From Blastomyces gilchristii SLH14081 (lineage: Eukaryota > Ascomycota > Eurotiomycetes > Onygenales > Ajellomycetaceae): a stretch of 64,000 bases of DNA. The notes beneath the pieces were generated by a model. That model saw only the letters and a program-made list of their open reading frames with translations, was not told the origin of the DNA and ran no database searches. Position 1 is the first letter of the stretch; the number at the start of each line of letters is the position of its first letter. Made by a program: the position numbers and the translations under genes. This document shows positions 49,932-61,100 of the stretch, one piece after another. The DNA lies in NCBI RefSeq assembly GCF_000003855.2, contig NW_003101678.1, forward strand, positions 743,493 through 807,492, read 5' to 3'.

Positions 49932-51766
49932 CGGAATACTCGATTGGCTTTTCTCCTTGAAAGTCTAGAATCTTATCTCGACGTTATCGTTTTTGGTGAT
50001 TCGTTATGTGTCATACTGACCCGGGGTGCAGGTTATCTTACGTTCCACTGATTGCACCCGCCACCTCCGATTCTCGAATGAAATTACTCTGCAAGATCGC
50101 TGATTCCTTCATTTATGTCGTTTCTCGAATGGGTGTTACAGGTGCAACTGGGAAACTAAGCGAAGGACTCCCGGAGCTCCTTGCCCGGGTCCATTCCTAC
50201 TCGGGAAACATTCCCACTGCGTTAGGGTTCGGCATTAGCACAAGAGAACATTTCCTCAAGGTGCAGGAGATCTCTGAAGGCGCCGTCATCGGTAGCCAGA
50301 TGATCAACGTTCTGAGTGAAGCACCTCCTGGCCAACGAGCCCAGAAGATCGAAGAATATTGCACTAGTATCACTGGCAGGAAAGTGGAACGTAACACAGA
50401 GGCCGAGCCTATGACTCGAGAAGTGGGACTTACTGAAGCTCTTGCTCACGCCCAGGAGCCAACGAACGCCCAAGTCGACAAGGTGATCGATAATGGCGAA
50501 AACGAGTCTGGAGCCGGACTAGCTGATCAGCTGGAAGCGCTCAATGTGACCGGAGATCAGGCCGCAATGCCTGCCCGTTTTGGCGAGTTTGGTGGCCAGT
50601 ACGTGCCAGAGTCCCTCATGGACAGCCTGTCAGAGCTTGAAGCAGGATTCAATGAGGCTAGGAATGACCCCAAATTCTGGGAAGAGTTTCGGTCGTACTA
50701 TCCATATATGAGTCGACCAAGCAGCCTGCATCTTGCAGAACGCCTGACCGAATATGCTGGTGGAGCCAACATCTACCTCAAGCGTGAAGACCTGAATCAC
50801 ACAGGAAGCCACAAGATCAACAACGCGCTCGGCCAAGTTTTGATAGCACGCCGCCTCGGCAAAAAGCGAATCATCGCAGAGACAGGGGCTGGCCAGCATG
50901 GCGTGGCCACAGCTACCGTCTGCGCGAAATTTGGCATGGAGTGCGTCATCTACATGGGTGCTGAAGACGTCCGTCGCCAAGCCCTGAACGTCTTCCGCAT
51001 CAAACTCCTCGGAGCTAAAGTTGTCGCCGTTGAAGCGGGCTCGCGCACCCTCCGTGATGCCGTCAACGAAGCACTCCGCGCTTGGGTCGTTCATCTCGAT
51101 ACAACCCACTACGTCATTGGCTCTGCCATCGGACCACATCCTTTCCCCACCATCGTCCGCACTCTCCAATCCGTCATCGGTGAAGAGACCAAGGAACAAA
51201 TGCTAAAGCTCACAGGCAGGCTACCCGACGCCGTCGTCGCCTGCGTGGGTGGCGGTAGCAACGCCGTCGGCATGTTCTACCCCTTCTCCAAGGACCCCAC
51301 CGTCAAGCTCCTCGGCGTCGAAGCCGGCGGCGACGGCACGGACACCGCCCGCCACTCCGCGACCCTCTCGCACGGCTCCAAGGGTGTCCTGCACGGTGTG
51401 CGCACCTACATCCTGCAAAACGAAGACGGCCAGATCGCAGACACGCACTCCATCTCCGCCGGCCTCGACTACCCCGGTGTTGGACCGGAGCTTTCGTCCT
51501 GGAAGGACGATTCCCGGGCGCGCTTCATTGCTGCGACTGATGCAGAGGCGTTACAGGGTTTCCGGCTCATAACCGAGCTGGAGGGTATCATCCCTGCGCT
51601 GGAGTCGTCGCATGCGGTGTTCGGTGCGGTGGAGCTGGCGAAGACGATGGAGAAGGGGACGAATATTGTGCTTAATCTGAGTGGGCGGGGGGATAAGGAT
51701 GTGCAGAGCGTGGCGGATGCTTTGCCGGAGTTGGGGCCGAAGATTGGATGGGATTTGAGGTTTTGA
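48867..51766 (+). CDS. TRP5: bifunctional tryptophan synthase (alpha-beta fusion)
   Basis: Catalyses the last two steps of tryptophan synthesis: indole-glycerol phosphate to indole (alpha) and indole plus serine to tryptophan (beta, PLP). Exons are 48867-49002, 49541-49844 and 50032-51766, giving 724 residues, normal for the fungal fusion. The alpha domain is about 1-265. After splicing, catalytic Glu49 lies in DLIELGMPF and Asp60 in FTDPIADGP, the same numbers as in the Salmonella enzyme. A variable acidic linker (about 275-325) leads to the beta domain, which has [13 protein letters not shown], the PLP lysine in HTGSHKINN (about residue 404), [10 protein letters not shown], the phosphate-binding [12 protein letters not shown], and a C-terminal NLSGRGDKD. 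Intron 1 is unusually long (538 nt) and holds T-rich repeats and an A run. Intron 2 contains a T run of more than 30. It is likely under CpcA control (TGAGTCA upstream). Confidence 0.97.
49018..49078. repeat. CTTTTTT-rich tract in tryptophan synthase intron 1
   Basis: Nearly pure C/T stretch just after the donor site. Confidence 0.85.
49897..49931. repeat. T homopolymer in tryptophan synthase intron 2
   Basis: Uninterrupted T run of about 35 nt. Its length is probably imprecise. Confidence 0.85.
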
Positions 51767-52338
51767 GAAGTGGTGAGGGTGAAGCAGGATGGTTTGTGTT
51801 GTTTCATGTTTTGATTTGACGAGGGAAAGGAAAAAGCAAAATTTTCTCTGAGTTGGTGGGGTATTTTTTTAGATAGATTATATATCTGAGAAATTTTTTG
51901 GATAAATAGACAATATCCGTATAGCTATTTGTTGCGTAGCTTTTTGCTAATCGCACAGTGCCATGTACACGTACTTGGTTATTATCTATTGCTCGAGTAA
52001 AAGAATTCCTTGGAAGTATGAAAGTGAAGCATTTGGAACTAACTCCACATCTGGGAAGGTAGTTGAGGTTTTCATTATGCCTTTAATTATGAAACAGTAT
52101 CTGCAGGTACATATTCAAATTAACTAACCTTCGCAGGTATGTATCTTAACAAGAAAAACAGTGTCACTAATGTTAGAGGAAACGGGTAAAGTACAGCTGT
52201 GTTTTATTGATCTGAAAGAAACTTGTTGTTGGCAACCATTTTGAGACAGCTAGCTATGTATGGTAAACTTCTAACTATGTTGAGAGTGGAAGGCTGAGGA
52301 AGATACACTTTCATTTCATTTTCACATTCTAACTGACT
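51767..52338. other. convergent intergenic region, 572 bp
   Basis: 3' UTRs of tryptophan synthase and the Gfo/Idh gene. No further feature seen. Confidence 0.6.
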
Positions 52339-53457
52339 CTATATCTCATGAGACTGAACAAGGCCACCACCAGCGCATACACTCTCAATCACAGCAACGT
52401 CCGCCAGAGCCTCACGGGGACTCCCAGCCCTATCCCCCTTACCAGCAGCAATTGCTTGTACAAAAGCACGGATCTCATTCACATTCCCATCCGCCGGGAA
52501 GACTTCCTCAGAAAGAACATTGCGATCCCCTCCCTCAACACGAACCGTCGTATCAACGCCTGCACACTTAACAGTCAACACACCCGCGGTGCCGATAAAG
52601 ACAAAGTCCGCAATATACGTCGCGGCCGCAAAGGATATACTCAGCGTCCCCTGCGCACCCTTCGAGAACCTCAGCGCAGCATTAACGGTATCAAGGGGCC
52701 GCAGGTGCGGCGCGAACTGGGCCGTGAAGCTCTTCGTCTCGACAATCTCCTGACCGGCAACCATGCGCACCAGCGCAACGAAATGAACACCCGCATCCAG
52801 GACGAAGCCGCCCTGGTACCCGGGCTCAGCGCGCCAGGCGGTTTGAAAGTACTTGTTCTCCGGCGCCATGCTGGTCGCGACGCGCGCGTGGACATGGCGC
52901 AGCTCACCGATCGTGCCGCTAGCGACGACCTCGCTAGCCTTGAGAAACCCGGTGTCATAGCGGAACTGCTCTGCGACCGAGAACACCAGGTTGCGCGGCG
53001 CGTAGGTGGTTTCATACTCGGTGATCAGGGCGCGGCCGGTGGCTATGTCCTTTGCAATGGGCTTTTCGGCCAGGACATGTTTGCCTGCTGCGAGGCATTT
53101 GCGGACGACGGCGGGCAGGACGAGGATGGGAAGCAGGACGATGACTGCCTCGATGTCTGGGCGCTGGAGGAGTTCATCGAGCCCGTGGCCGGGCTTCTCG
53201 TCGGAATATACATCGATGGGAGTAGTGGTGTTGTTTAGGGCCTCGACTACCGAGTTTGCAGAATTCTCGGAACGAGAGTACACAGCTAGGACTTTTGCTG
53301 CGGCATTTTTGAGTATCGCGGGGACGTGGGCTGTGGAGCGGGGCCGTTGTTTAGTATTTCCATAGGTGCTTTATAGGGATAATATCACGGAGCATAAATA
53401 TCTAAGCTGACCTTCCCTCGCAAAGATGCCGGCGCCCAAGAGCGCGATTCCAACCAT
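52339..53457 (-). CDS. Gfo/Idh/MocA family NAD(P)-dependent oxidoreductase
   Basis: Sugar- or dihydrodiol-type dehydrogenase-like protein; the substrate is unknown. Exons are 53412-53457 and 52339-53330, with the intron at 53331-53411 (GTCAGC donor, CACAG acceptor), giving 345 residues, usual for the family. The N-terminal Rossmann motif is MVGIALLGAGIFAREAHVPA, the first exon supplying the GxGxxA loop. The conserved AEKPIAKD carries the EKP signature lysine, and FVLDAGVHFVALVRMVAG is the family's D-x-G-x-H region. The C-terminal half is the alpha/beta substrate domain. No signal peptide or membrane segment. It is the last gene before the AT-rich block, with its start about 400 bp from the compositional boundary. 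Confidence 0.92.
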
Positions 53458-53870
53458 TATTTACTGCTTCTGCTCCCAAAGGAAAGGGATTGGATGTTGA
53501 GCTTTTGAATATGGGAGTATCCTGGAAGCAGGAGGTAGATAGGTCAGCTTACTTATCTGAGCCATTCAAAGAGCCATTGGATATCAACCTGAACTATAAG
53601 CATGTAAAGGCTATTCATGGATTAGGAAGTCCGGAGCGCCCCGCATTACCGCCGAGGGCAATGTCGGATATTCCGTCGTTTAAATCGAAGAAACGCGGGC
53701 TTACTATATATATTCCCATGCCCGTACAAGGACGGGTTTTACATGAAGTAACTACTTTATATCTTGTTAGGGTTTACAGCAGAAAATTTGACCTCGCTAA
53801 GTGCGCCACTTGACCTCATTATGTAAGCTGACCTCGCAAATGTGGCCCGTGCCACCTATCTGACCTCATA
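53458..53870. other. promoter side of the Gfo/Idh gene and boundary to AT-rich block
   Basis: Normal composition up to about 53,870, then abruptly AT-rich. Four TGACCTC copies begin at 53789, 53811, 53829 and 53861, and an inverted repeat GTGGC-CCGT-GCCAC lies at 53842-53855. The open frame at 53,490-53,813 has no recognisable domain and I do not call it a gene. Confidence 0.55.
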
Positions 53871-54403
53871 CAATACATTTTTTCTTGTAATTTAAAATCA
53901 TTCTTTCTTTCTTAATTAGTTATTATCAATTCTATAATCAATTCTTAATTAATTGTAGAACAATTCTTCTCTTATTATAATCTTTATATATGAAAAAGAC
54001 TTTACTAATTTTATTGATAATTATAATTCTTTTTTTAATACTGAAATTGTTTTTAAATCTGATAATAAAATAAGTATTTATATAATTTATACTGAATTAA
54101 TTATTAACTGATTTTCAATCAATTATTAATTATTTGAATATACAGATTAAGTTTATTTTTATCTCTTTAATTAATACAATTGTTTATTTAATATATATTT
54201 TTAAAATAAAGTATAGTTATAATCTCTTTTATTAGATTTTCTTTCTACAGACTGACTACTTCTGTCTAAGCAAGATGTTTACTAATTACTCAGCAAATGC
54301 TTATTATATATAAAAGACTGTATAGTAGTTAAATCTTAGTAATATAATTAACTACTCTATAATATTATTTTTATCAGATTATATTCTCTCTTGTATATAA
54401 AAA
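53871..54403. other. AT-rich decayed DNA left of the LTR element
   Basis: Almost only A and T with scattered CT/AG/CA/TG; no open frames. Probably mutated repeat DNA of unknown type. Confidence 0.5.
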
Positions 54404-54616
54404 TGTAAGAAATTCTACTTCTTATAAATTCTTTATCTCTATTTCTATCTCTCATGTAATTAATAGAGTTAGCGGCCCTTGACTATATATAACTATATAG
54501 ACTGAAGTTCACAAATACTATTCATAACTCAGCTTGAATACTATTATATATTTAATCTCTATATTTTATCTTTCTATTGTGAATACTTCTAGTAGTTAAT
54601 AATATATATTATATTA
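54404..54616 (+). repeat. 5' long terminal repeat (213 bp)
   Basis: Aligns without gaps to 63,479-63,691 with differences that are mostly transitions. Its end reads TTA where the partner has TCA, consistent with C-to-T loss of the terminal CA. Confidence 0.88.
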
Positions 54617-56559
54617 AGCTGTAAATACTTAAATAATCATCTATAAGTACTTATTCTTATATTTTAAGCTCTGTCAGTCAGTAATCATCTGTTATAACTG
54701 AAAGAACTAGAAACTTATATACTTTAATTTCTGTAAACTCTACTACAGATACTCAGAAGTAGTCATCTGAATTATGAATAATTTCTATAAAAGAAGTTTT
54801 AGAGAACTTATTAATTACTTACAGAATATAAATTCTCTACATCTATAATAAAGAAACTTTTTAAATCTATGAATAAATTAATCTCAGTAAAGAACATTCT
54901 TGAGTATCTCTTATAAGACTAAGTTATTTTTCTACAAGAAATACTTACTATCTGTAAACACTCTTAAACTCAGTCTCTAGACATAATCTTCAGAAATACC
55001 TGTAAACTGAAAAGAAACTTTTTAAGTTATAATTACTTAAGATTATTTACTGAATTACAGTCTATAAAAGCTTTTATAAGTTTGTATTTAAAATTGACTT
55101 ACAAGTCTGACTGTATAATATAAAAGGTAAAGAAGCTATTATCTATATAATAATAGATCTCTACTACACTGAAGTTAAGAATTGATTAAATTATTTAGAA
55201 AATAATTATAAGAGATCTTACTAATCTATTCTTAAGACTTATTTAGAGAATAAGTTAAGAAACTCTGTAAGTCAGATAGATAATATCTAAACTGTGATTA
55301 TTAATATTAGAAAAAGAGATGAGAAATCTGATAAAAACTACTTACAGTACTTTATAAAATTATAATGTGAATTAAAATCTGTGAAAACAGAGTTCTGAAA
55401 TAAGATCTGAATAATGATATTTATAAAGAGACTGAATAAAGATATATAGAATAATCTTATTAAGTAAGACTCTAAGTTCTTAACTCTAAAGAAACTGATA
55501 ACTCTTATTTATTACTTATAAATTACTGTGAGAGTTATAGATTTACAGAGAGTAGATCACTGATCAGTTCTATAAGAATCAGAATAACAGAGAATAGATT
55601 TACTAAAAAAAGATAATAAGATATAAAGAGATTTGTATCTGACTGCTGAGTAAAGAGAGAGAGTTTTATAAGCTTCTGTAAACAGAGTATATAATAGAGA
55701 GAATAAGAAAAAGAGTCTCTGCTTTATCTGTTTTAAATCAGAATATCTCTACAAAATATCTTAATGCATATGAGTCTCTATGTACAAAGATATTGCAGAG
55801 CTAAGCTCGAAACAGAAGACTCTGCAAGATTGATTTTACAGCTTATTAATAGAAGAGATAGAACTGTAACTGCAGTGAAAGCATACTTGTAAAAGTGAAA
55901 TAAGATTGACTTGAGAATGAGTTGAATAATAACATAGATAATTGATAAAAGACTGAAGAGAGATCTACAGAACTGAGAGATAAATTAATTATCAAAGATA
56001 ATGACTGCAGCTGTTTCCTTAATTGAGTTAAGAATGAAGTGAATAAGAGATGTTCTCTATAACATCTGATAATACAGTGAGCTCTTTGAATGACAGTTTT
56101 CTTTTTACTGACTGCTGTCATTGAAGATGTATCAGAACTATAAATCTCATAGTGATAAAACTTAATCTCAGATAATATATCTGTTTCAATAGACTATTCA
56201 CAGGCTTAAGAGCCTACTGTTGATTACATGAAGTATTAATATATCTAGAATAACAGAGAGAGTTCAGACTCATTTATCACAGAATCTGTGACTGTAGAAG
56301 AATCTGATTTCACTGTACATATTCATTTACAGTTCTACACAGTGTAAAGAGATAATCAGTGATAGAAAAAATGTAATGAGAGAAGATTATAATACCTGAG
56401 TTCTCTGAGTGTGATATTGAAGACAGACAGCTGTAGAAGTAGTAGAACACTGTAAAGAAATAAATTAATCAAGAGACTGGTTTTGCAAGCAGTGAACACA
56501 GACTTTTGACATATTATTTATTCTTGAGAATCTATGAGAGATGATTGATCAGATGCATT

Positions 56560-56692
56560 ATCTATTCAAGAATCTGTACAGAGTAGATTGTTAATTAGAT
56601 ATGATATCTATTCAAGAATCTGTACAGATTAGATAGTTAATAAGATGTATGATCTATTATTCAAGAATCTGTACAGAGTAGATAATATAATA
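56560..56692 (+). repeat. short tandem repeat, units starting TATTCAAGAATCTGTACAGA
   Basis: Three imperfect units of roughly 45-60 bp inside the LTR element. Confidence 0.75.
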
Positions 56693-57315
56693 GTGCAATG
56701 TTACAGAATTACACTTCACTTAATTCTACATCAATCAGTGAGCTGTATTCGCGCTAAGAACCTTAAAAAGGAAATTCTTCACTTTTAATAATCAGAGTTT
56801 TCATTATATTTACTTCACTTTGCTCCGCAAATAAACTGTCTGAATAAATTAAAATAGAAATTTAAAGAGTTATGAATAGAGTTAGTAACAGTCTTCTTCA
56901 GAGTCTTGAAGCTGACATCTGAATCTGTTACTCTTTCAATAAAAATATATACTTATAAGAAGAGACTGTATTATAATACTATTATCTCACAAGTATGAAA
57001 AGTATTAATAAACTTAGAATCTCAGGTCACTGTAGTGTTTCTAAAGCTTACAGAGTAAATGAACTGAATGATGAAAACTGAGAATCTACTCTTATAATAA
57101 GCAGAGTATGAGAACTCAGATCTGAGAACTGAGAGACTTATAAGAGTTATCTTTAAATTACAAGATCTATTCAGAACTTGAAGAAGATTTATGAAAACTG
57201 TGATTATTATGAATATCATAGATAATATATACTTAAGACTTGTATAACTTCAAAAATATAATCTGTATATAGCTGTTTATAAGTTAGATTTAAACTTCTG
57301 ATCAGTGTTGATAGA

Positions 57316-57836
57316 CTTACTTATAGACTAACTACTGAGACTATGAATTTTATGTTTAATTTCATTTGATCTGATCTCATACATTTCTTGATGTGAATCC
57401 CGCTGAGACTAGTCATTAAAAAAACATGCAAAGTGACTATATATCAGATCTTAAAATGAAATCATGACTTGAAAAAAATGAGAAAGTGGTTTCATTTGGT
57501 CTCATTTAGTCCCATTCTTGACATAAAGTACTGTTTTTAGACATTTTAAGGTTTTTTTTAGATTATTTTTAATTTTTTAAAAAGTAACACTTTTTAGTAA
57601 TGCTCAAATGAGATTTAAAGTCATTTAAAGCAATAAAAATAATTTAAATTAAGAAGTAAAAATCATGGTCTCATTTGAAAAATATAATAAGAGTAGACAG
57701 TAAGTCTCACTGAAACAGTATGAAACTACTATTTAATGTTAAAACTGTGTAATGGGATCAGTTGAATTGATAATCAAACTATCAAAAAATCTGGTTCTGG
57801 TCTCAGACATGGTCACACGGTCAGTCTACTTACTTA
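57316..57836. mobile_element. 505-bp MITE-like insertion (hAT- or Mutator-like), flanked by 8-bp direct repeats
   Basis: CTTACTTA occurs at 57316-57323 and 57829-57836. Between them, the 505 bp begin TAGACTAAC and end GTCAGTCTA, an inverted terminal pair with one transition; over 12 bp the only differences are transitions. An 8-bp duplication and TAG-type ends fit hAT elements. The interior is less depleted of GG/CC/CG than its surroundings and has no coding frame. A different boundary choice (13-bp duplication, no inverted ends) is possible. Confidence 0.6.
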
Positions 57837-57879
57837 TAGAGATAGAATCAGTTGATACTGTAGAGTTAATTAGAGAAGA

Positions 57880-59260
57880 TAAGCTCATCTATATAATAAC
57901 TTTGTAAATATCTGAGAACTTCATAGTCATAAAAACTGAGCTTCAGATATCAGAGAAATACTGAGATCTTATAGAAATATTCAGTTTAGTTAAGATAGCT
58001 GAGCTTTTATCTCATTATAAGAAGAATCTGATAATAAATTTAATAGAAGAATAGAAACTCTTCTGAGAACTAATCTATAAGCTCTCTCATCATAAGACAG
58101 AGGTTTTACAGACTTATATAAAGAAGAATCTGAAGAATAGCTTCATTTAATCTTGACAGGTCTCTGCAGAAGTCTCTGTGATATTCATAAAAAAGAAGAA
58201 TAAAGATTTCAGATTATATATAAACTATTATAATCTGAACTTTAAGACTATAAAGAGTTGCTATTCTCTGTCTCTGATTGAGAATGTAATCAATTATCTT
58301 ATAACAGCTGTTATATTCACATAACTGAATATGATTAATATATATACACAGCTGTAAATACAATCTGAGAATGAATAAAAGACTGTCTTTAAAACTGCAC
58401 TGAGATTATTTAAATATCTAGTAATATCTTTTGATTTAACTAATATCTCTGCAGTATTTCAGTCTTTTATTAATAAAATACTTTATATATATCTGAATGT
58501 CTTTATAATAATATATTTAAATAATGTGATAATGTACTTTATAAAGAAGAAAGAACACACTGAGTATATATAAACTGTATTAAAGATCTTAGATGAGATA
58601 GAACTGTATATTAAGCTTATAAAGTATAACTTCAGTATCTATTGAATTAATTTTCTAGAATACATAATTATCACAGATAATATTCAGATAAAATCTTCAT
58701 AAATTGAGACTATTCTATTATAACTGAAGTTAACTAGTATTTATAAGATTTAAATCTTTCTGAGCTTTATGAATTTCTATAGATAATTTATCTTTATATT
58801 TATAAGAATCTTCTTAGCTCTTACAGACATACTGAAGAATGAAAATAAGAAGAAGTTATCTTATAAATAAAGAATAAAAAGATTATTAAGAAGAAAGAGC
58901 TGTAAGAACTTTCTTATCTTAGAAGCTTATAAGACTTTTATAAGATTGAAACAGATATTCATAGATACAGTAATACTATTTCACTTTAATTTCTTACTCT
59001 TAATTAGATTGAAGACAGATATCTTTTTCTTTATAATTTCAGAAATAATCTCATAACTACAGTTAAATAAGAACTAGATTTTAATGATCTTTTTCTCATA
59101 GAAGATACAATCTGTGAAGATTAACTATGATATTTATAATCAGAAGCTTCTTATAATAGTGAAATTCTTCTATCACTGATATTACTACTTTAAGAGTCTT
59201 AGAACAGTGATTACTATTAAAACTGATTATAACAGCTTATAATAGTTTACTTCAATTAAG
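57880..59260 (+). pseudogene. retrotransposon reverse transcriptase / RNase H remnant
   Basis: Translating through stops gives an ordered Ty3/gypsy polymerase: a SVIFIKKKNKDFRLYINYYN-like block, SLIENVINYL, then AVFQSFINKILYIYLNVF and YLNNVIMYF at about 58,514-58,540, where the catalytic YxDD motif has become Y-L-N-N (Asp to Asn, G to A). After it comes the connection/RNase H region (for example INYDIYNQKLLIIVKFFYH near 59,120-59,180). Nonsense codons occur throughout. Confidence 0.75.
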
Positions 59261-59306
59261 AAACTCTTGCAGTAGCAGATTTACTGAACTCAGAGACTGT
59301 GTAAGT

Positions 59307-59704
59307 TCTGATTTAAGATATTATTATTATTATTATTCTTTCATTATACTCATATACAAGCGGAGCTTATGATGAGTCCTTGCGTGATGTTAAATACAGG
59401 TCAAGTGTTGATTATACAGGAGGAAATACAGGTGTTGAGATCATATCAAGATAACAAGAACATAGAAAAATACAAAGAAGTGACAATTAGATACATGCAA
59501 TAATAACTTCCTAGCCTAGAAACATAGAGTGATTCATTGAAGAGATTTGTACACCTCTGTATTTATTAGAAACCTGAGGTGCTTGAGTTCCGGATTTAAT
59601 ATATCCCCTGCGGGTTTCAAACCCACGCGCCCTGGTTTCCCACGCCAAGGCGCTACCGGGTGGCCGCATTAATCATTCGGCCACCGGGGCTCTGATTCAA
59701 GATA
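59307..59704 (-). mobile_element. tRNA-derived SINE inserted in the LTR retrotransposon
   Basis: 370 bp (59,321-59,690) flanked by 14-bp direct repeats, TCTGATTTAAGATA and TCTGATTCAAGATA, which differ by one transition. On the minus strand it starts with a tRNA-like head, has an unrelated body, and ends in an AAT-triplet tail (TTATTATT on the plus strand). This is standard SINE structure: Pol III promoter head, tail with simple repeat, long target duplication. It is far less AT-rich than the element around it. Confidence 0.8.
59605..59690 (-). ncRNA. tRNA-like Pol III promoter head of the SINE
   Basis: The minus strand reads TGGCCGAATGATTAATGCGG, an A-box/D-arm-like segment (compare TGGCCGAGTGGTTAA with G-to-A changes), and GTGGGTTTGAAACCCGC, a B-box/T-arm with a perfect stem pattern. 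Three hairpins can be drawn, but the acceptor stem does not pair well, so it is tRNA-derived and not a working tRNA. Confidence 0.7.
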
Positions 59705-60239
59705 GAGTATATTAAGAAAACTAAGAACTCAGTAGATAGACTCTCTCACAGATCTAACTATATTAAGAAGATCAGAATAACAGACATAGAGAGATTAAAG
59801 AAGATAGAAAAGCTTTATAAGATACTCAATCTGAGTATTATAAAGAGATTAACTAAAGAGTGTCTTAATTCTCTATAAGAGAAGAAGAAGAAGAGAGAGA
59901 AGAAGTCTGTATAATTACTCTCTATAATACTGAGAGTTAACACTCTGAGAATCTCTGTAAGAATTCTTGAAGAGAGTATCTATAATCTTTAAAGTTTGTA
60001 GACTTTGAGAAGCACTGTAGAAGATCTGATATAAAAGATAACAGAGTATAAGTCTTTATAAGATCTTCTATTCAAATTATCAGAACTATAACTGAAGAAT
60101 AAATATACTCAGTATATTTGAAAACTGCTTATAACAGAGATTAATTCTACAGAAATAAAGAATTAAAGAGACTTAAATAGTCTTTTATAAAGAGAGAACT
60201 GAATTTATGTATCTATAAATGAGTTTCTATATATAGAAC

Positions 60240-61100
60240 TTATTAAAAGATATTATAACTCTTCTCTAATAGATTATTTTATAGATACTAGAACTTATAA
60301 GTTGCTTATAAGAAAATACTTCTAATCAAAGATATAAGAACTTATGAAGAAGATAGTAAATTCTTATACTATTTATCAGAATTTATAAGTACTGTAGTTC
60401 AGACTATATAAAGAACTTACTTCTCTATTCATCTCACAGAAATCTTGAAAACAGTTAGAAATGAACACTCTTATAAGTCTCTCTGAAAGTAAGAATATAT
60501 ATAATATCTGATTTGACAGTGTGCTGATAATAGTAGATTACTTTATCAAGATAGCATACTTTATACTCACTTTATAAGAACTTAAAGTCAAAGAATTTAA
60601 NNNNNNNNNNNNNNNNNNNNNNNNNNNNNNNNNNNNNNNNNNNNNNNNNNNNNNNNNNNNNNNNNNNNNNNNNNNNNNNNNNNNNNNNNNNNNNNNNNNN
60701 AAGTTCTGATCTAATCTGATAATTATACTGCAGATCTTATAAGATCTAAGTATGACTTTTTATTAATAGATAGATAATTAGATAAAATATTTAATAAGTA
60801 TATTAAAATAGTATCTACAGTGTTTTATTAAGTATAATCAGAATAACTAAGCATATTAATTATTACTCACAGAGTTTGTATATAATAACTTAAAATATAT
60901 CAGTATAGATAAAACTCTCTTTAAGATACTCACTGAGACTTCTCTACAGATAATCTTGATAAATCTGTGAGAGTATACTATAGAGTACAATGATATCTAT
61001 GAACAGACTGAGAGAATTCAGAAAATCTAAGAGAAAGTTTATGAATTCTTGAGAAAGACTTAAGAGTATCAGAATAGATACTATAACTTTAAGCATATTA
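60240..61100 (+). pseudogene. integrase-like remnant interrupted by the gap
   Basis: Reading through stops from about 60,290 gives a gypsy-integrase-like stretch with a YTIYQNL segment and a following core-like region that runs into the gap; it resumes after 60,701. The zinc and catalytic residues cannot be followed with confidence. Confidence 0.5.
60601..60700. other. assembly gap (100 N)
   Basis: 100 unknown bases inside the integrase-like region of the LTR element; 100 is a conventional placeholder, so the true length is unknown. Confidence 0.99.

Noticed and set aside
52348..53238. 296-codon plus-strand frame opposite the Gfo/Idh gene
   Set aside because: A shadow of the real gene on the minus strand, caused by its codon composition. 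No domain.
53490..53813. 107-codon frame between the Gfo/Idh gene and the AT-rich block
   Set aside because: Covers the divergent promoter and the TGACCTC cluster. Composition not gene-like, no recognisable features.
57315..57840. Retroposon with a 13-bp target duplication instead of a MITE
   Set aside because: The 13-bp match exists, but with it no A-box/B-box or tail is visible. The 8-bp duplication with inverted ends explains the boundaries better.
59605..59690. A functional tRNA gene
   Set aside because: The acceptor stem does not pair and the sequence is the head of a SINE with target duplications, so it was called tRNA-derived only.
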